Shown here in pieces: positions 11,403 to 22,320 of a stretch of DNA of 64,000 nucleotides. Origin of the DNA: Umbilicaria muhlenbergii (lineage: Eukaryota > Ascomycota > Lecanoromycetes > Umbilicariales > Umbilicariaceae); contig KK106984.1 of assembly GCA_000611775.1 (NCBI GenBank), forward strand, positions 2,080,580 to 2,144,579, read 5' to 3'. Position 1 is the stretch's first letter. The number at the start of each line of letters is the position of its first letter. A program made the translations under genes and the position numbers. Under the pieces are notes generated by a model. It did not search any database. It was given only the letters and a program-made list of their open reading frames with translations, and had not been told where the DNA came from.

Positions 11403-13410
11403 TTACACTAAGAACCGGAATCCTCTCTTTGAAGCTTCGCCCGGTACTCCTCCCCCAACAGCAATTGCTCCCTCTACAACCTCTCCCCGATCAAGCTTCT
11501 TGTTCAGGCCCACCAAGATGAATCTTAGCAAAGTTGCACAGCATATTGCAATGAAAGCTGTAGCGCAATTGACGCTCATAGCAACAACTACCGACAACAT
11601 CAGCTCATTGAATTGAGAGCAATATGCGGGCAGTCCCAGCTTACCATATCTTGGTCCGGCAGAGGAGGGGTACATGTATGATGCATAGATTGAAGATGTG
11701 TTTGATATCGCATTGATCGCCGCCAGGGCTGCTGCACGCTTCGCCGGCGGCCGAGGCAAGGTATTTGAGATCCATCCTAAGGCTACCGCGTAGCCAGTGT
11801 AGATTCCAGGTACCATGATCATCATCGCGAAATACCTGGGAGCGGTAGCAGTGGTAGCTGCCGCGATAATGAAAGCAGCGACGGCAAAATAGAGAGGAAG
11901 CGTGATGTGGAAATATCGCTCTCCTGTTTTATCCGCGTGCCACGCATTGCAGAAAGCTGTTATAACGCAAAGAACCTAGGTATCGTCAGTCCTATACTCC
12001 ACGGTATGAACGTCTGCTCACATATGGTGGTGCGGTCAGTAGCAGAGAATCAATCTTCCCATAACCAAGTGTCGCTACGACTGTCGGAAAGAAGTTCGTG
12101 ACAGATCCGGAGGCAACGATGCAGAAGAGCATGACCATCTGCTTAACATTAGCAGTGTCCGCTGCAGCGAGACATCAAACGAGGCAGCAGTGTCACCGTC
12201 CATTAGACGCTTACCAAGATCCACATCTTGATGTCAAGAAAGGCGAGCTTGAGGCCATGGAAGAACGTCTGTTGCTCGCTGCCAACCCAATCATCCTCGC
12301 CAATGTCCTCCTCCAGTCTCCAAACTGCCAGCTGCCGTTCCTCTTCGCTGAGCCAGGTTGTAGTTCTGGGGAAATTGGGAAGAATAAAGAACGCTGCAAA
12401 GGCAACAACCCTAGTGGATGCATAAGTTTCAATTCAAACCTAGACGCTGAAGATTTCTAGGCATCTTACACTGTGATAGCTCCTTCTATGATGAAAAGCC
12501 AACGCCTAACAGTGTCAGCGTACTAAACCGCACAGATATCAGAGCGTCACCGCACCAAGCAAGAAGACCCTTTGCACCATCTAAGCCGCTTGTGATGCCT
12601 GCAGCTATCAATCCGGAGAACGCTCCGGACAGAAGTGATCCAGAGTATAGCACAGCCGTTCTAAAGCCCAGCTCTTTGCGGGTGTACCACGATGACAAGT
12701 AGAAGAGACAGCCGGGCTACTCTTGTATTAACGCTCTTCTTCTGCAACGTCCTGGGGCTGGAGAACACACGAAGTAGGCCGCTTCCACAAAGCCCAGACA
12801 AAAGCGGATTGCTACCAGGCCACCAAAGCTTTGTGTGCCGGCCGTGGCTCCCGAGATAATGCCCCAAATGATCATGACCGTAGGTAGGTATAGAGCGGGC
12901 TTCCCTATCTTATTCAAGAACAGGTTCGACGGTACTGGAAGTTGATTAAGCCTGTATCACGAAGAATTGGGTAGCACTTACCTTGCATGAGCACGTAGCC
13001 GACAAACAAAATGCTAATGCATGTCTGAGAAAAGGTCTTAGCTAGCTGATATGAAAGGCTTAACATTCGTCCTTGCGTACCTCATATTGAACGCTGGTGA
13101 GCTTCAGTTCCTTCTGCAGGCCTGCCAGCCGCGCTGCCGCTATGTTGTTGCGGTCCAAGTAGTTCAGGATGTACATCAAGACGACCATTGGTAGTAACCT
13201 GCGATCAATCCTTCGGACCAGAGCCAATTCCAGTCGGTGGCGCTCCTCTGGAGACAAGTTCTTGATGAGTGGCGGGGCTTCCCGTGTTCTAATGGGAACA
13301 GCAGTATTGGCAACAGATAGGTGGGAAATCTGCTCGGTCACGACCTTGTCATCGTCGCTATCCTCGTTTGCTCCGTAGGCGTGGTCGTCATGGTGACCAG
13401 CGAAAGCCAT
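11403..13410 (-). CDS. MFS transporter, anion:cation symporter (Dal5/Tna1-like)
   Basis: Eight exons on the minus strand (13,410-13,081; 13,024-12,982; 12,934-12,771; 12,716-12,556; 12,505-12,470; 12,410-12,215; 12,138-12,022; 11,975-11,403) splice in frame to 539 residues. All introns are GT-AG and 46-76 bp. After an acidic cytoplasmic N-terminus come RRIDRRLLPMVVLMYILNYLDR (TM1 motif), NLFLNKIGKP, FGGLVAIRFCLGFVEAAYF and PGCLFYLSSWYTRKELGFR, all hallmarks of the ACS family of fungal permeases for allantoate, nicotinate, pantothenate and similar organic anions. RWLFIIEGAIT and FPTVVATLGY continue the 12-TM pattern. It probably works at the plasma membrane, driven by protons. The substrate cannot be fixed by sequence alone. 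No broken residue is seen. Confidence 0.88.
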
Positions 13411-14825
13411 TTTCTCTATATCCCGACCGATGTTAACGCGATGAGGGAGAGTCTTCTGATCGTACGTGGTGTGAGTAGAGATGTGTGCCGGATTGAAGTT
13501 GTAGAATGTAGTTTGTTTTTGGGTAGAAGAGACCCCTCACTTGGTCTTGAAATCCATACTGTTCACCCTTTGCCGCTGTAAATCAGCAGGATAAATGGTT
13601 GAAAGTGCTGGCGATAGCCCTTGATATGTTGGCTCCCCCAGATGAACACCTCTGCTCGTCATGAGCGCCCGTGAATGCTGGCGTTGCGGGGAAAGCTGCC
13701 CATTAGTGGCAACGGATTGTCGATCACTCAGATGCGCTACTGTTTTCTGGATTTCCTCCAGTAATATTGCACATGGCCATGATAGGGTCTTACCGCATCT
13801 GCGACTTTAAGCCGTCGCATTTGCAATAGAAGCCGTTGGACGTTGGCAATTCCATCTCACCTGGGGCTGGTGGCCAAGCTTTCCTGGGCGTTGAAGCCGC
13901 GGCGGATGGCTACACTAGATGCGACTTGTAAGGTCTCACAAATTCTATCTCCACCTTACCCCTAGGGAGACGTACTCCGATACTGATGAGGCCTATGTCT
14001 CCACCAACTCTCTGAGCAGCGACTTATCGCGAATTTCCACGTCCAGCTAGGAGAAGTTCTAGTTTCCCACACAGGTTTTGATGAAAATCAATAGCAGTTT
14101 CCCCCCAGCGCTGAATCGAAATGAGTGGCAAGTCCTAGTAAAAAGGATCCAGGCAGCGCTCAGCAACGAGCTAACAACAGACTGTAATGTCTGGGGATTT
14201 TGTTCCCGCGAATTAGAGAGCTCAGCGGCTTGTAGGAATTTGCGGAATTTGTATCCTTAAGGTCCCAGGTTGATGCTTCGTTAGATCGGCGGTCCCTCTG
14301 TTGCAACTGCCATCTAATTTGACCCTACGGCCTGTCTCTCTATCCGTGACCTACGACCGGATCTCTTACCAGTACTATGATGGACTTGTGTAAAGTCTCT
14401 TCTTCGATGTTCTGCATATAGCGAAAACGATCAACGAAAAGAATGACCTCTAAAATGAGCAAGACCATCAAAAATTCCGCCGGCGAAGGCCCCGAAGGAC
14501 ATTCGACAACTCTTGCCTCCGCGATGTGCAATGCAGGGCTTGAATTATAGCAGACCGCCTTCTTGATCGCGGTTGCTCCAACAAGGTCTAGAACACATCG
14601 TCAGCCATTCCGTTGCTGTTTAGGGGGGGTTTTGGGCACCAACAAGTATTCAGAAGGAAGTCTTTTCTGGTAGGTTTTGGACCTTTGTGAAGAGGGGATT
14701 CTTGCGGCCGGGGAAGCGCCGCCAAGCCAGTCTGTGCGCCGTAGGGCTGAGCAGTCGAAAAGCTGTAGATGGCAGTGAGTGAATGAGAGCGGGGAGTGAA
14801 GAAAGGGTGCCTGCGTTGGATTGAG
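13411..14825. other. Intergenic between divergent MFS and Pus7 genes
   Basis: This is the shared upstream region of two divergently transcribed genes. It has no supportable gene. The part 14,105-14,340 is the second copy of a dispersed repeat found at 4.7 kb. Confidence 0.45.
14105..14340 (+). repeat. Dispersed repeat, copy 2
   Basis: Same orientation and same ordered landmarks as 4,660-4,880, with many transitions between them. No terminal repeats are visible. Confidence 0.5.
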
Positions 14826-17394
14826 ATGAATTCCGCAGCCATGGTGGACTCGGAGCTTCAAGAATCTCCACGGAAGAGGCAGAAAACGACAGACGATCGC
14901 TCTGATCAATCGGTGCAAATGGCCACCATCCCCTCAATGGCGGCTGAACCGATGCCAGAAGCTGGAGTAGCTCAGAGCTCTCATGATGAGCAGTTGAGCA
15001 AAGAAGCCGAAGTTGGTATCACCGAATTCGTCAGCCCAGATCTGCCAGGGTTTGTCGGCATCTTAAAGAAAAGGCGAGTCTCAATTCCTTGTCTCGTCCT
15101 TTTACCAGCATTGACATATCACATCGCAGATACACCGACTTTCTGGTCAATGAAATCCTGCCATCTGGTCAGGTAGTGCACCTAGATAACCTCAAGCTCC
15201 CAGCGCGCAAACAACAAGAGAAGAACAGAGAGACTGAAACACCATTGTCAGCAACAGTAGGGAAATCGAACCCGGCTCATGGCGAGGCTCCTGAGCCTGT
15301 ACCAGAGCCGGTCTCAGATCCAGCACCGAAGAGTATACCGGAGGCAGCTTCTGTGCCTACATCCGAGCCCGCACCTGAGCTTGTACCAGAGACTGCGTCT
15401 GTACTAGACCCTGTGCGTGGGCACTCAGAGAAGGCGGGGGTGACCCAAGACGAACCTCGATCCACAGACCCCACCGCGAAGTGGCAGGCATATGCCAATG
15501 AACCTTCCGCAATCCAGGTAAGAAGTCCACTTCTAGCATAACTGTATCTCAACTCACCGCTCCCCAGCTCTCACCTGAAGATGAAGCACTCCTCAACTCC
15601 TACTTCGGCCAAGACGTGGCCAAAGCAACTCTAGCCCTCTACAATCGAATCCTCAACTCTCCTCATAGAAAAATTAAAGAGTATGGTACGGTCAGATCAG
15701 CAGCCATCACCGACCGTGAACTCCGCACCAACATCCATCAAACTCTGCGTCGGATTTTCAAATCCCGCCTTGAAACTGCAACAGATGACAGTGGGGCGAT
15801 GGTCATCACAGCCGCATCGACGAGGAGCAATTGGGGATCTAGATCAGCCGATAACGCAACAAGAAAACAACCTCAACAGAAAGGTAAGTTGGGATGGCAG
15901 GATCTTGGAGGCGAATATCTGCACTTTTCCCTATACAAGGAGAACAAGGATACAATGGAGGTCGTATCGTTTCTGGCGCGGCAGTTGAAGATGAAACCGC
16001 AAGCATTCCAATTTGCCGGTACAAAAGATCGGCGAGGAGTTACAGTACAGCGAGTTAGCGTCTACCGCGTCTACGCAGATAGGCTGTTCCCACTCAACCG
16101 TTCCTTACGCGGTGCGAAGATTGGGAACTATCAATACCAACCCACAGGTCTTGAGTTGGGCGAATTGACTGGCAATGCGTTCGTCATCACCTTGAGAGAA
16201 TGTCAATTTGGAGGAGTTGCAGATTTAGGCCTTGAACAGCAGGTGAAGGCTGCTTCGGAGATTGTTGGTACAGCGATCAAGCATCTGAGCGAGCGAGGTT
16301 ACATCAACTATTATGGTCTACAGCGATTCGGTACGTTCTCTACGCGGACAGATACAATCGGTGTCAAGATGCTTCAAGGTGACTTCAAAGGCGCCATCGA
16401 CGCAATTTTAGACTATAGTCCCGCAGCTCTCGCAGCAGCTCAAGATCCTCTTTCTGGCAACGACAAGGTCTCGTCAGATGACAAGGCTCGTGCGCATGCA
16501 TTGCATACCTTCCAAAGCACAGGCAAAGCACATCCAGCCATCGATGACTTACCTCGTAAATTCTCCGCAGAGGCCAGCATCATTCGTCACCTTGGTGGCT
16601 CCGGACGGAGTGCGGACTACCTTGGTGCCATGCAGACAATCCCAAGAAACCTCCGCCTCATGTACGTTCACGCCTATCAGTCGCTAGTATGGAATTTCGC
16701 AGCTAGCGAGCGATGGAAGCAATTTGGCGATCGAGTGCTCGAGGGTGATCTCGTTCTGATTGACGAACACAAGGACAAAGCTGCAGACTCCATGAAGCCA
16801 GAAGATGTCGATGCAGATGGCGAAGTGGTCGTGCACCCAGCTGAAGAAGATAGTGCCGCAAGCGCGGAGGACTTCTTCACGCGTGCTCGGGCACTAACCA
16901 AGGAGGAAGCCGAGAGTGGCGACTACACGATCTTCGATGTAGTACTGCCGACGCCCGGATACGATATCTTGTATCCTGCAAATGACATGTCAGACTTCTA
17001 CAAAACGTTCATGGCCTCCGAGGGTGGCGGAGGGCTTGATCCGCACGATATGCGGCGCAAATGGAAGGATGTTAGTCTGAGTGGCAGCTATCGGAAGCTG
17101 CTTGCACGACCGGCAAGAGACATCTCCTTTGATGTTAAGACGTACACGAATGATAATAAACAATTCGTGCAGACCGATGTGGATAGGTTGAGCAAGGGCA
17201 GAGAGGACACGAACGGGCACAAAGTCGTACCAGAGGAATTGGAAGAGCATGGCAGCGGCGAAGCAGCACCGAAGATTGCAGTTATACTGAAGCTGCAACT
17301 TGGCTCCAGCCAGTACGCGACCATGGCGCTGCAGGAGCTCATGAAGCTGGGAGGTGTCAAGACCTACAAGCCTGACTTTGGCGGAGGGAGATAA
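14826..17394 (+). CDS. PUS7: tRNA pseudouridine synthase of the TruD/Pus7 family
   Basis: Pus7 isomerises uridine to pseudouridine at position 13 of tRNAs and other sites in U2 snRNA, pre-tRNA and mRNA. Exons 14,826-15,073, 15,130-15,517 and 15,568-17,394 give 820 residues. The first intron uses a GC donor (AG|GCGAGT...GCAG); the second is GT-AG. The catalytic motif FAGTKDRRGVTVQRV places the active Asp near residue 366. RECQFGGV and YINYYGLQRFGT follow, with the TRUD insertion and C-terminal PTPGYDILYP. The N-terminus RKRQKTT looks like a nuclear signal. A Pro/Glu-rich low-complexity insert (PEPVPEPV and relatives, about residues 145-185) interrupts the region after YTDFLVNEI. A second ATG at 14,841 has the better context (GCCATGG) and would give 815 residues. 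Confidence 0.9.
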
Positions 17395-17766
17395 GTGCTC
17401 TCCACAATTGTTAGAGCTTAGCGACGAGCTTATTCCAAGGACTTTTGCGAAGCATCGGGTATGCTAAAATATCAATCCTCTTGACATATGCTTTGTCTAT
17501 GATGTTAATGATGGACCTGCACGTTTCGGCAAAGATGACATAGTGGTGTAGATCGTGACTGATTTAGTTGTGAATTACTCTGACTCAACGTCTGGGGATA
17601 AAAGCAAGTATCTTGACCCGTCTTCTTTATCTTCGATTTCTTCTTCATTGATCCTGCTGTACGAGACTTGTCAATCACCTTGGCCCGCTACCAGCTTGGA
17701 TAACAAGAAGGCAGATCGGCAATACAGAAACAGCAAACCCAAAGAACAACCTACATCAAGTTCACG

Positions 17767-18717
17767 ATGCCACCTTCCAGTCGACCCGCCCCTGCCTGGG
17801 ACAGCTCGTCACAGCTCCCGCCATCCTATCGGTCCAACCCACCGTCCTATCGTACCAATGCCAGTTCCATGGGCTCTCGTGCAGGCGGGGCCCCACCGTC
17901 CTATCGGTCCACCGCCAGCTCCATAGACTTCGGGGCAGGCAACGTCCCATTTCCTTACCCTGTTGCAAGTTCCGGTTGGACTCCATCTTCTTCCCATCCA
18001 CACCACACGTCTTCTGAGCCAGATGCTCCTAGCGAACATAGCAATTTCGGGTATGGATCTGAGGACGGCTCGGCCTCAGAGTGTGGCTCTATGTCTTCCT
18101 ATGCGGGTTATGGCTCTCCCACATCGGCAACTTTTGGCCGTTCGGGCATGACTGACATGAGCGGTGCTGACACAGACTTGAGAGAGTACAGAGGTGAGAC
18201 GCCCAGAAGACCTGGTGGGTTTCGGAGAACACCACTCAGTGAGGATGAGCAAACGCTTGCTATGGTGCATATGGCACAGCAACTCCTCAACCCGACCCCA
18301 AGTCGTGCTCTGGGTCGTCCTGGAGCGCAAGAACCCATTTTGCCTTCGCAGCAATCGTCAAACCGTCCAGGGCTTGTACCAGTCGGCGAGGGAGGAAGCA
18401 ACCATCTATGCCCAATAGTTGAACTCCGCGCTACAATACGCTACGCCGCAGAGTATGCGGGGATGACGATCAGAGGCGTGAGCGATATCGCAGATGTCCT
18501 GCATTATTGGGCAGATTCAGAAGGAAGCATCATGGCCAGAAAATTCCTTCAGAGTGGCCTCGATTCATGGTTCTCAGTTGTGGGGCAGTACGAGCCGTGC
18601 TCCTGTGGGCGTTGGAGATGGCCAGATTGGTGGAATGGCGTGGATTTTATTGGATCCCTATCTGATACGCCCAGGGGTGTATTAGAGACTAGGGGTGAAT
18701 TAAAGAGGGCGTCTTGA
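17767..18717 (+). CDS. Ser/Pro/Tyr-rich protein of unknown function
   Basis: This is a single-exon frame of 316 residues from ATG 17,767 to TGA 18,715-18,717. The N-terminal 60 residues contain three imperfect repeats of PPSYRS-NASS/TASS type. A long Ser/Gly/Tyr-rich disordered stretch follows (FGYGSEDGS, MSSYAGYGS). From about residue 220 it becomes ordered (VELRATIRYAAEYAGMTIRG, LHYWADSEGSIMARKFL) and ends with a Cys/Trp patch, YEPCSCGRWRWPDWW. No signal peptide or membrane segment is visible and I recognise no family. It lies 370 bp downstream of Pus7 on the same strand. The PPSY repeats could bind WW-domain proteins, but that is only a pattern match. Confidence 0.55.
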   Translation: MPPSSRPAPAWDSSSQLPPSYRSNPPSYRTNASSMGSRAGGAPPSYRSTASSIDFGAGNVPFPYPVASSGWTPSSSHPHHTSSEPDAPSEHSNFGYGSEDGSASECGSMSSYAGYGSPTSATFGRSGMTDMSGADTDLREYRGETPRRPGGFRRTPLSEDEQTLAMVHMAQQLLNPTPSRALGRPGAQEPILPSQQSSNRPGLVPVGEGGSNHLCPIVELRATIRYAAEYAGMTIRGVSDIADVLHYWADSEGSIMARKFLQSGLDSWFSVVGQYEPCSCGRWRWPDWWNGVDFIGSLSDTPRGVLETRGELKRAS

Positions 18718-19936
18718 TGTCGGTTGGGTGCATGACGTTTGTCGTGCTGCTGATTCTATTTCTCGGGTTTGCTGCTCTGCTTTCCGCGGTATCTGGGGTT
18801 TTGTGAGACGGTTTTTGCCTTATTCTAGGGTTGATGTCGCTTCTCGGTCCCTAGCTTAACTTTGAGAGCTTGCCATGCGGAATGTTGAGACAGCTGTGGT
18901 CTCCCAACAAACATGAAATATCCCAAGGATTGTTTTCCACCGTAGTCCCGTGGTCCTCTTGATGTAGTCTCTGCTCGCACTGCCTCGTGCTGTCATTTGA
19001 TCCAGCTTAACAAATAAGGCACTGTCGTCCGTAGCTCGGGGCGGTGTAAGCCACAGCAAGGCTTACCTTAGGAGGGCGCTTACCTTAGCCATTGCTCAAG
19101 GCAAATCCCTCAAGTCTGCCCTGCCAAGGTTCCTGCTCGCAGACGCATCATATTGCTTCTGCTGTCAAATGGGATCCCAATAGCTGCCATCGACACTTAT
19201 GACAGCCTTGTCCTGCGAATCATCTCCTACGCCGTGAGACATCGTGGGGCTAGCACCATGCACTTGTAGAACGCAATAAGGCAGGTAGGCGAGCTGGTCC
19301 CAACATCCGACATGGCACTATTGGTAGCAGGGCGGAGCAACCTCAGCTAGCTTTTACTCACCCTCAACCTCACTAGCAAAGCCCAATTATCTCATCTTCA
19401 TGGAGGATGCTGTGGTAGCCTGGAGCCGTTGGGAATCCTTTCCACTCCACGACAACCAATAACACCATGACCCCTGACATGAGGCTGCACAGGGTGTCTA
19501 TTCCCTCAGCCAGCCCGGTCGAATCAACCGCCACAAGGCTGAGTACTTGGGGAGAAACCTCCTCATTCTCTCGACGTCTGCGCCCCAGATTAATATAACG
19601 CACCTGGCGTGTCGATGTCGGCATGATGGGCCACATTCGTACCCGTCCGAACCAATCACGAGGGCCTGGTCAACATCGTTCCAAATGTATATACAGCCCT
19701 CTGGCACTGACAGGAACCCTCCGAAGCATTAAGCAATCGGCAGATCCGTGCATATCTACGAACACCTGTTACCAAAACCCTATTTGGCCAAGGTAGCCTA
19801 TCTATGCCCTCAAGGTTGATTGGTCGCAGATACTGATCTAAACCATAGGATTGCCATCCTTCTCAAAGCTTGTGAACTGTTGTCCCGCCGTCTACGTGGG
19901 ATAGCTTCCTCTTCTACTATTAGCAACGGCAGCAAC
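18718..19936. other. Intergenic, no gene seen
   Basis: Short frames on both strands lack motifs. A small direct repeat of GCTTACCTTAG occurs at about 19,060-19,090. The upstream part of the next gene, possibly with an unrecognised 5' exon, may lie in 19,500-19,936. Confidence 0.35.
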
Positions 19937-21907
19937 ATGGCCCATGAGGATCCTATCCGTCCTAACGCCCTACACCCCGTCCGCCCTTCATCGTTGAATA
20001 TCGTCAGAGACCAGGAGGCCACGATGGAACTACGATTTCATGGTAGTTGCTCGAGGTGCCATCATCTTCATACCAACAGACCTCTCAAGTACTTCTTGAA
20101 TATCAAGAAGCATCTACGCTTCAAGTGCGAGCGTTGTCAACGCGACATGTTTGGTTTGGGGAACAATTCAACGCAGACAACACTCGCCTCACAAGAAACT
20201 CTCTCGCCTCGCAGCAGCTGGCTTATGCCGCCCGGCTCTACGAACGTGACACGGGCGTCTTCAACGGACCTCGAAACTATGCGACATGCTCGACAGTCTC
20301 AAGACCTAGGCACTATTGCTGAGAACACATCGCTGGATGGCCGGAGCGTTGACGGGACCCATCGGCCAGTGTCATCAATAATAGCTATAGCTAGGTGTGT
20401 TGCTGAGTCCAGCGATGGCGATGCATCGAGGGCACAGTCTATTACCGTCACTAGTCCCTCTATCGCCGATGAGAGCGTTGCCAATGTTCGACTCTCAGAT
20501 GAGACACTAGAATGCCATGATCAGCCACCACTGGGCATCCCCCCGCGACGTTTCCGCAAATGGAAAGATAAGATTTCTCGCTGGATTGGACGGTGGAGGG
20601 GAACCAAAATTGAGGTTACTTTAGGTTACCCAACACTCAAAGTCAGCCGCGAACCTACCAGGGAGAATCCGCATAGGAGCGTCTGTCAAGGGACACAATC
20701 GCAGCCTCCGCGGACTGAGCAGACCGCGACAATACTTAGCATGAGCCAGACCCACCGGTCCCAAGCCTTGCCCTCAACTCCAGCAGCGGATGGAACCCAC
20801 AGTCGTGGCGAAGAACATGCAGCTGAGCCATCCGACGGAGCTGTTGAGACTGCAGAAGATGAAGCGAGTGCCCAAGCTGCCAAGCGGGAACGTATCAAGG
20901 CTCAACGCCGGGAGAAAACCGAGAAGAGTAAAGCCTCGGAAAATCCTATCTGTCAATGTCCTGAAGAATGCCATTGTAGACAACCTATGCACAGCTCCGG
21001 CATCGACAGCGACGGTCACGGGCATTCGATCACCACCTCGGACGTTCCTGGTCACCCGCTCGGTCACATCTGGAGTGGTTCCGAAGCAGATACAAATGCG
21101 GATTCTGCTCATAGACATCGCCGCTCATGGAGTCCCATCAGACACGTTGCATTTACTGGCGCTGGCGCATGGATGAATCAGCCCGCAGCCCGCAACCATC
21201 ATCACAGCGAGCACAGCGATTCTTGGGACAGTCAGGCAACCACAGCTGCCAGCAATGAGAGCAGTATTTCACTGGAGGGCATCCGTCCCGCTGCTCGCCG
21301 GTCACACAGCCTTCCACCTATACGAGAGCTTCTACACCGTCATGGTCCTGTGATACGTGATGCTCTTCGTGACGATGCCGTCCATTCACAGTTCCAGAAC
21401 CTGGCTCGGCAAGCCCGCAACTCTGATTCTCCGCCTGTGACCCAGGATTCGACGCGCGTTAAGAGCGGCATTACACTTGCGACCGAAATGGACTCCAACC
21501 ATGGTGGCATTGATGGTACAATAGCACTACACGCCAGTAGCACAAGTCTAGCCAATCTTGCCGCTCCGGACTCCGACGGCCAGCTCGATCACAGCTCCTC
21601 GAGAGGCTTGTCTGTTCATTCTAGAATGCCATCACCGGAGATAAACCACGCTCCTGGTGTTTCTACTACTGACAATGTGGAAACCTCGTCAGTGCCACTC
21701 AATGATGGCCTCCCCAACGGATCTCCATCTACATCCCCTCAGACAGTACCTGACGTTGTGGCTACGGATTTGGATCATGTCGGTAATGGGACTTCGACGC
21801 CATCCACCCTTAGGCTCCCATTGGAGCATCGCATCACCTCATCGCTAACTGATCACGATACTCAATCTACATCCGGAGAAGAGGATGACTCCACGTCAAT
21901 CTCCTAG
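19937..21907 (+). CDS. Large disordered protein with an N-terminal Cys4 zinc-binding module
   Basis: From ATG 19,937 the frame is open for 656 residues; it is open further 5' without a good ATG, so a 5' exon is possible. Near residues 38-85 a compact module has SCSRCHH ... KCERCQRDMFGLG followed by NSTQTTLAS. The two CxxC knuckles suggest a zinc ribbon. I recall similar MFGLG-NSTQTTLAS stretches in other ascomycete hypothetical proteins, without a known role. The rest is Ser/Thr/His-rich and disordered, with a basic stretch RRFRKWKDKISRWIGRWRG near residue 205 and a charged coiled-coil-like segment AAKRERIKAQRREKTEKS. A second Cys cluster CQCPEECHCR follows. No membrane segment is seen. Function unknown; zinc binding is inference. 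Confidence 0.62.
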   Translation: MAHEDPIRPNALHPVRPSSLNIVRDQEATMELRFHGSCSRCHHLHTNRPLKYFLNIKKHLRFKCERCQRDMFGLGNNSTQTTLASQETLSPRSSWLMPPGSTNVTRASSTDLETMRHARQSQDLGTIAENTSLDGRSVDGTHRPVSSIIAIARCVAESSDGDASRAQSITVTSPSIADESVANVRLSDETLECHDQPPLGIPPRRFRKWKDKISRWIGRWRGTKIEVTLGYPTLKVSREPTRENPHRSVCQGTQSQPPRTEQTATILSMSQTHRSQALPSTPAADGTHSRGEEHAAEPSDGAVETAEDEASAQAAKRERIKAQRREKTEKSKASENPICQCPEECHCRQPMHSSGIDSDGHGHSITTSDVPGHPLGHIWSGSEADTNADSAHRHRRSWSPIRHVAFTGAGAWMNQPAARNHHHSEHSDSWDSQATTAASNESSISLEGIRPAARRSHSLPPIRELLHRHGPVIRDALRDDAVHSQFQNLARQARNSDSPPVTQDSTRVKSGITLATEMDSNHGGIDGTIALHASSTSLANLAAPDSDGQLDHSSSRGLSVHSRMPSPEINHAPGVSTTDNVETSSVPLNDGLPNGSPSTSPQTVPDVVATDLDHVGNGTSTPSTLRLPLEHRITSSLTDHDTQSTSGEEDDSTSIS

Positions 21908-21980
21908 TCTCCAGGACGATACTTCTGCACCATCTTAGTCTGGACCTGGTGCACCCTTTGCCGCGTTTGCTTGCTTTATA

Positions 21981-22320
21981 TTGGTCTGAAGCGCTCTCAT
22001 CACGATACTTCCTAGCGCGCTATACTTCTTTCAGGATTGGTTGGATACCCCATTGCGCTTGTATACATTGCCTCCACTCGACGAGACCTGATCTCAACGA
22101 ACATCATGGACGGAGTTTCTTATAGACCTTGGGTTGCATATTTGGTTACATTGACTATGGTTGGTCTGAAGCGCTTTTAGAGCTTGTCACCCTTTCAGGA
22201 TCAATCGGATCCTCCATTACATTTGTTTAGACTTTACACCGCGTTTACTAGACGAGGCCTGGACTTGAGCAAAACATACACGGCGCAATTCCTCATAGGC
22301 CTTGGGTTGCATATCGGATA
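21981..22320 (+). repeat. Diverged tandem duplication, 180-bp period
   Basis: TTGGTCTGAAGCGCT starts at 21,981 and again at 22,161. Both copies then share CTTTCAGGAT, GGAT-CC-CATT, CGAGRCCTG and end CTTGGGTTGCATAT. Copies are substantially diverged, mostly by transitions, so the duplication is old. Confidence 0.7.
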
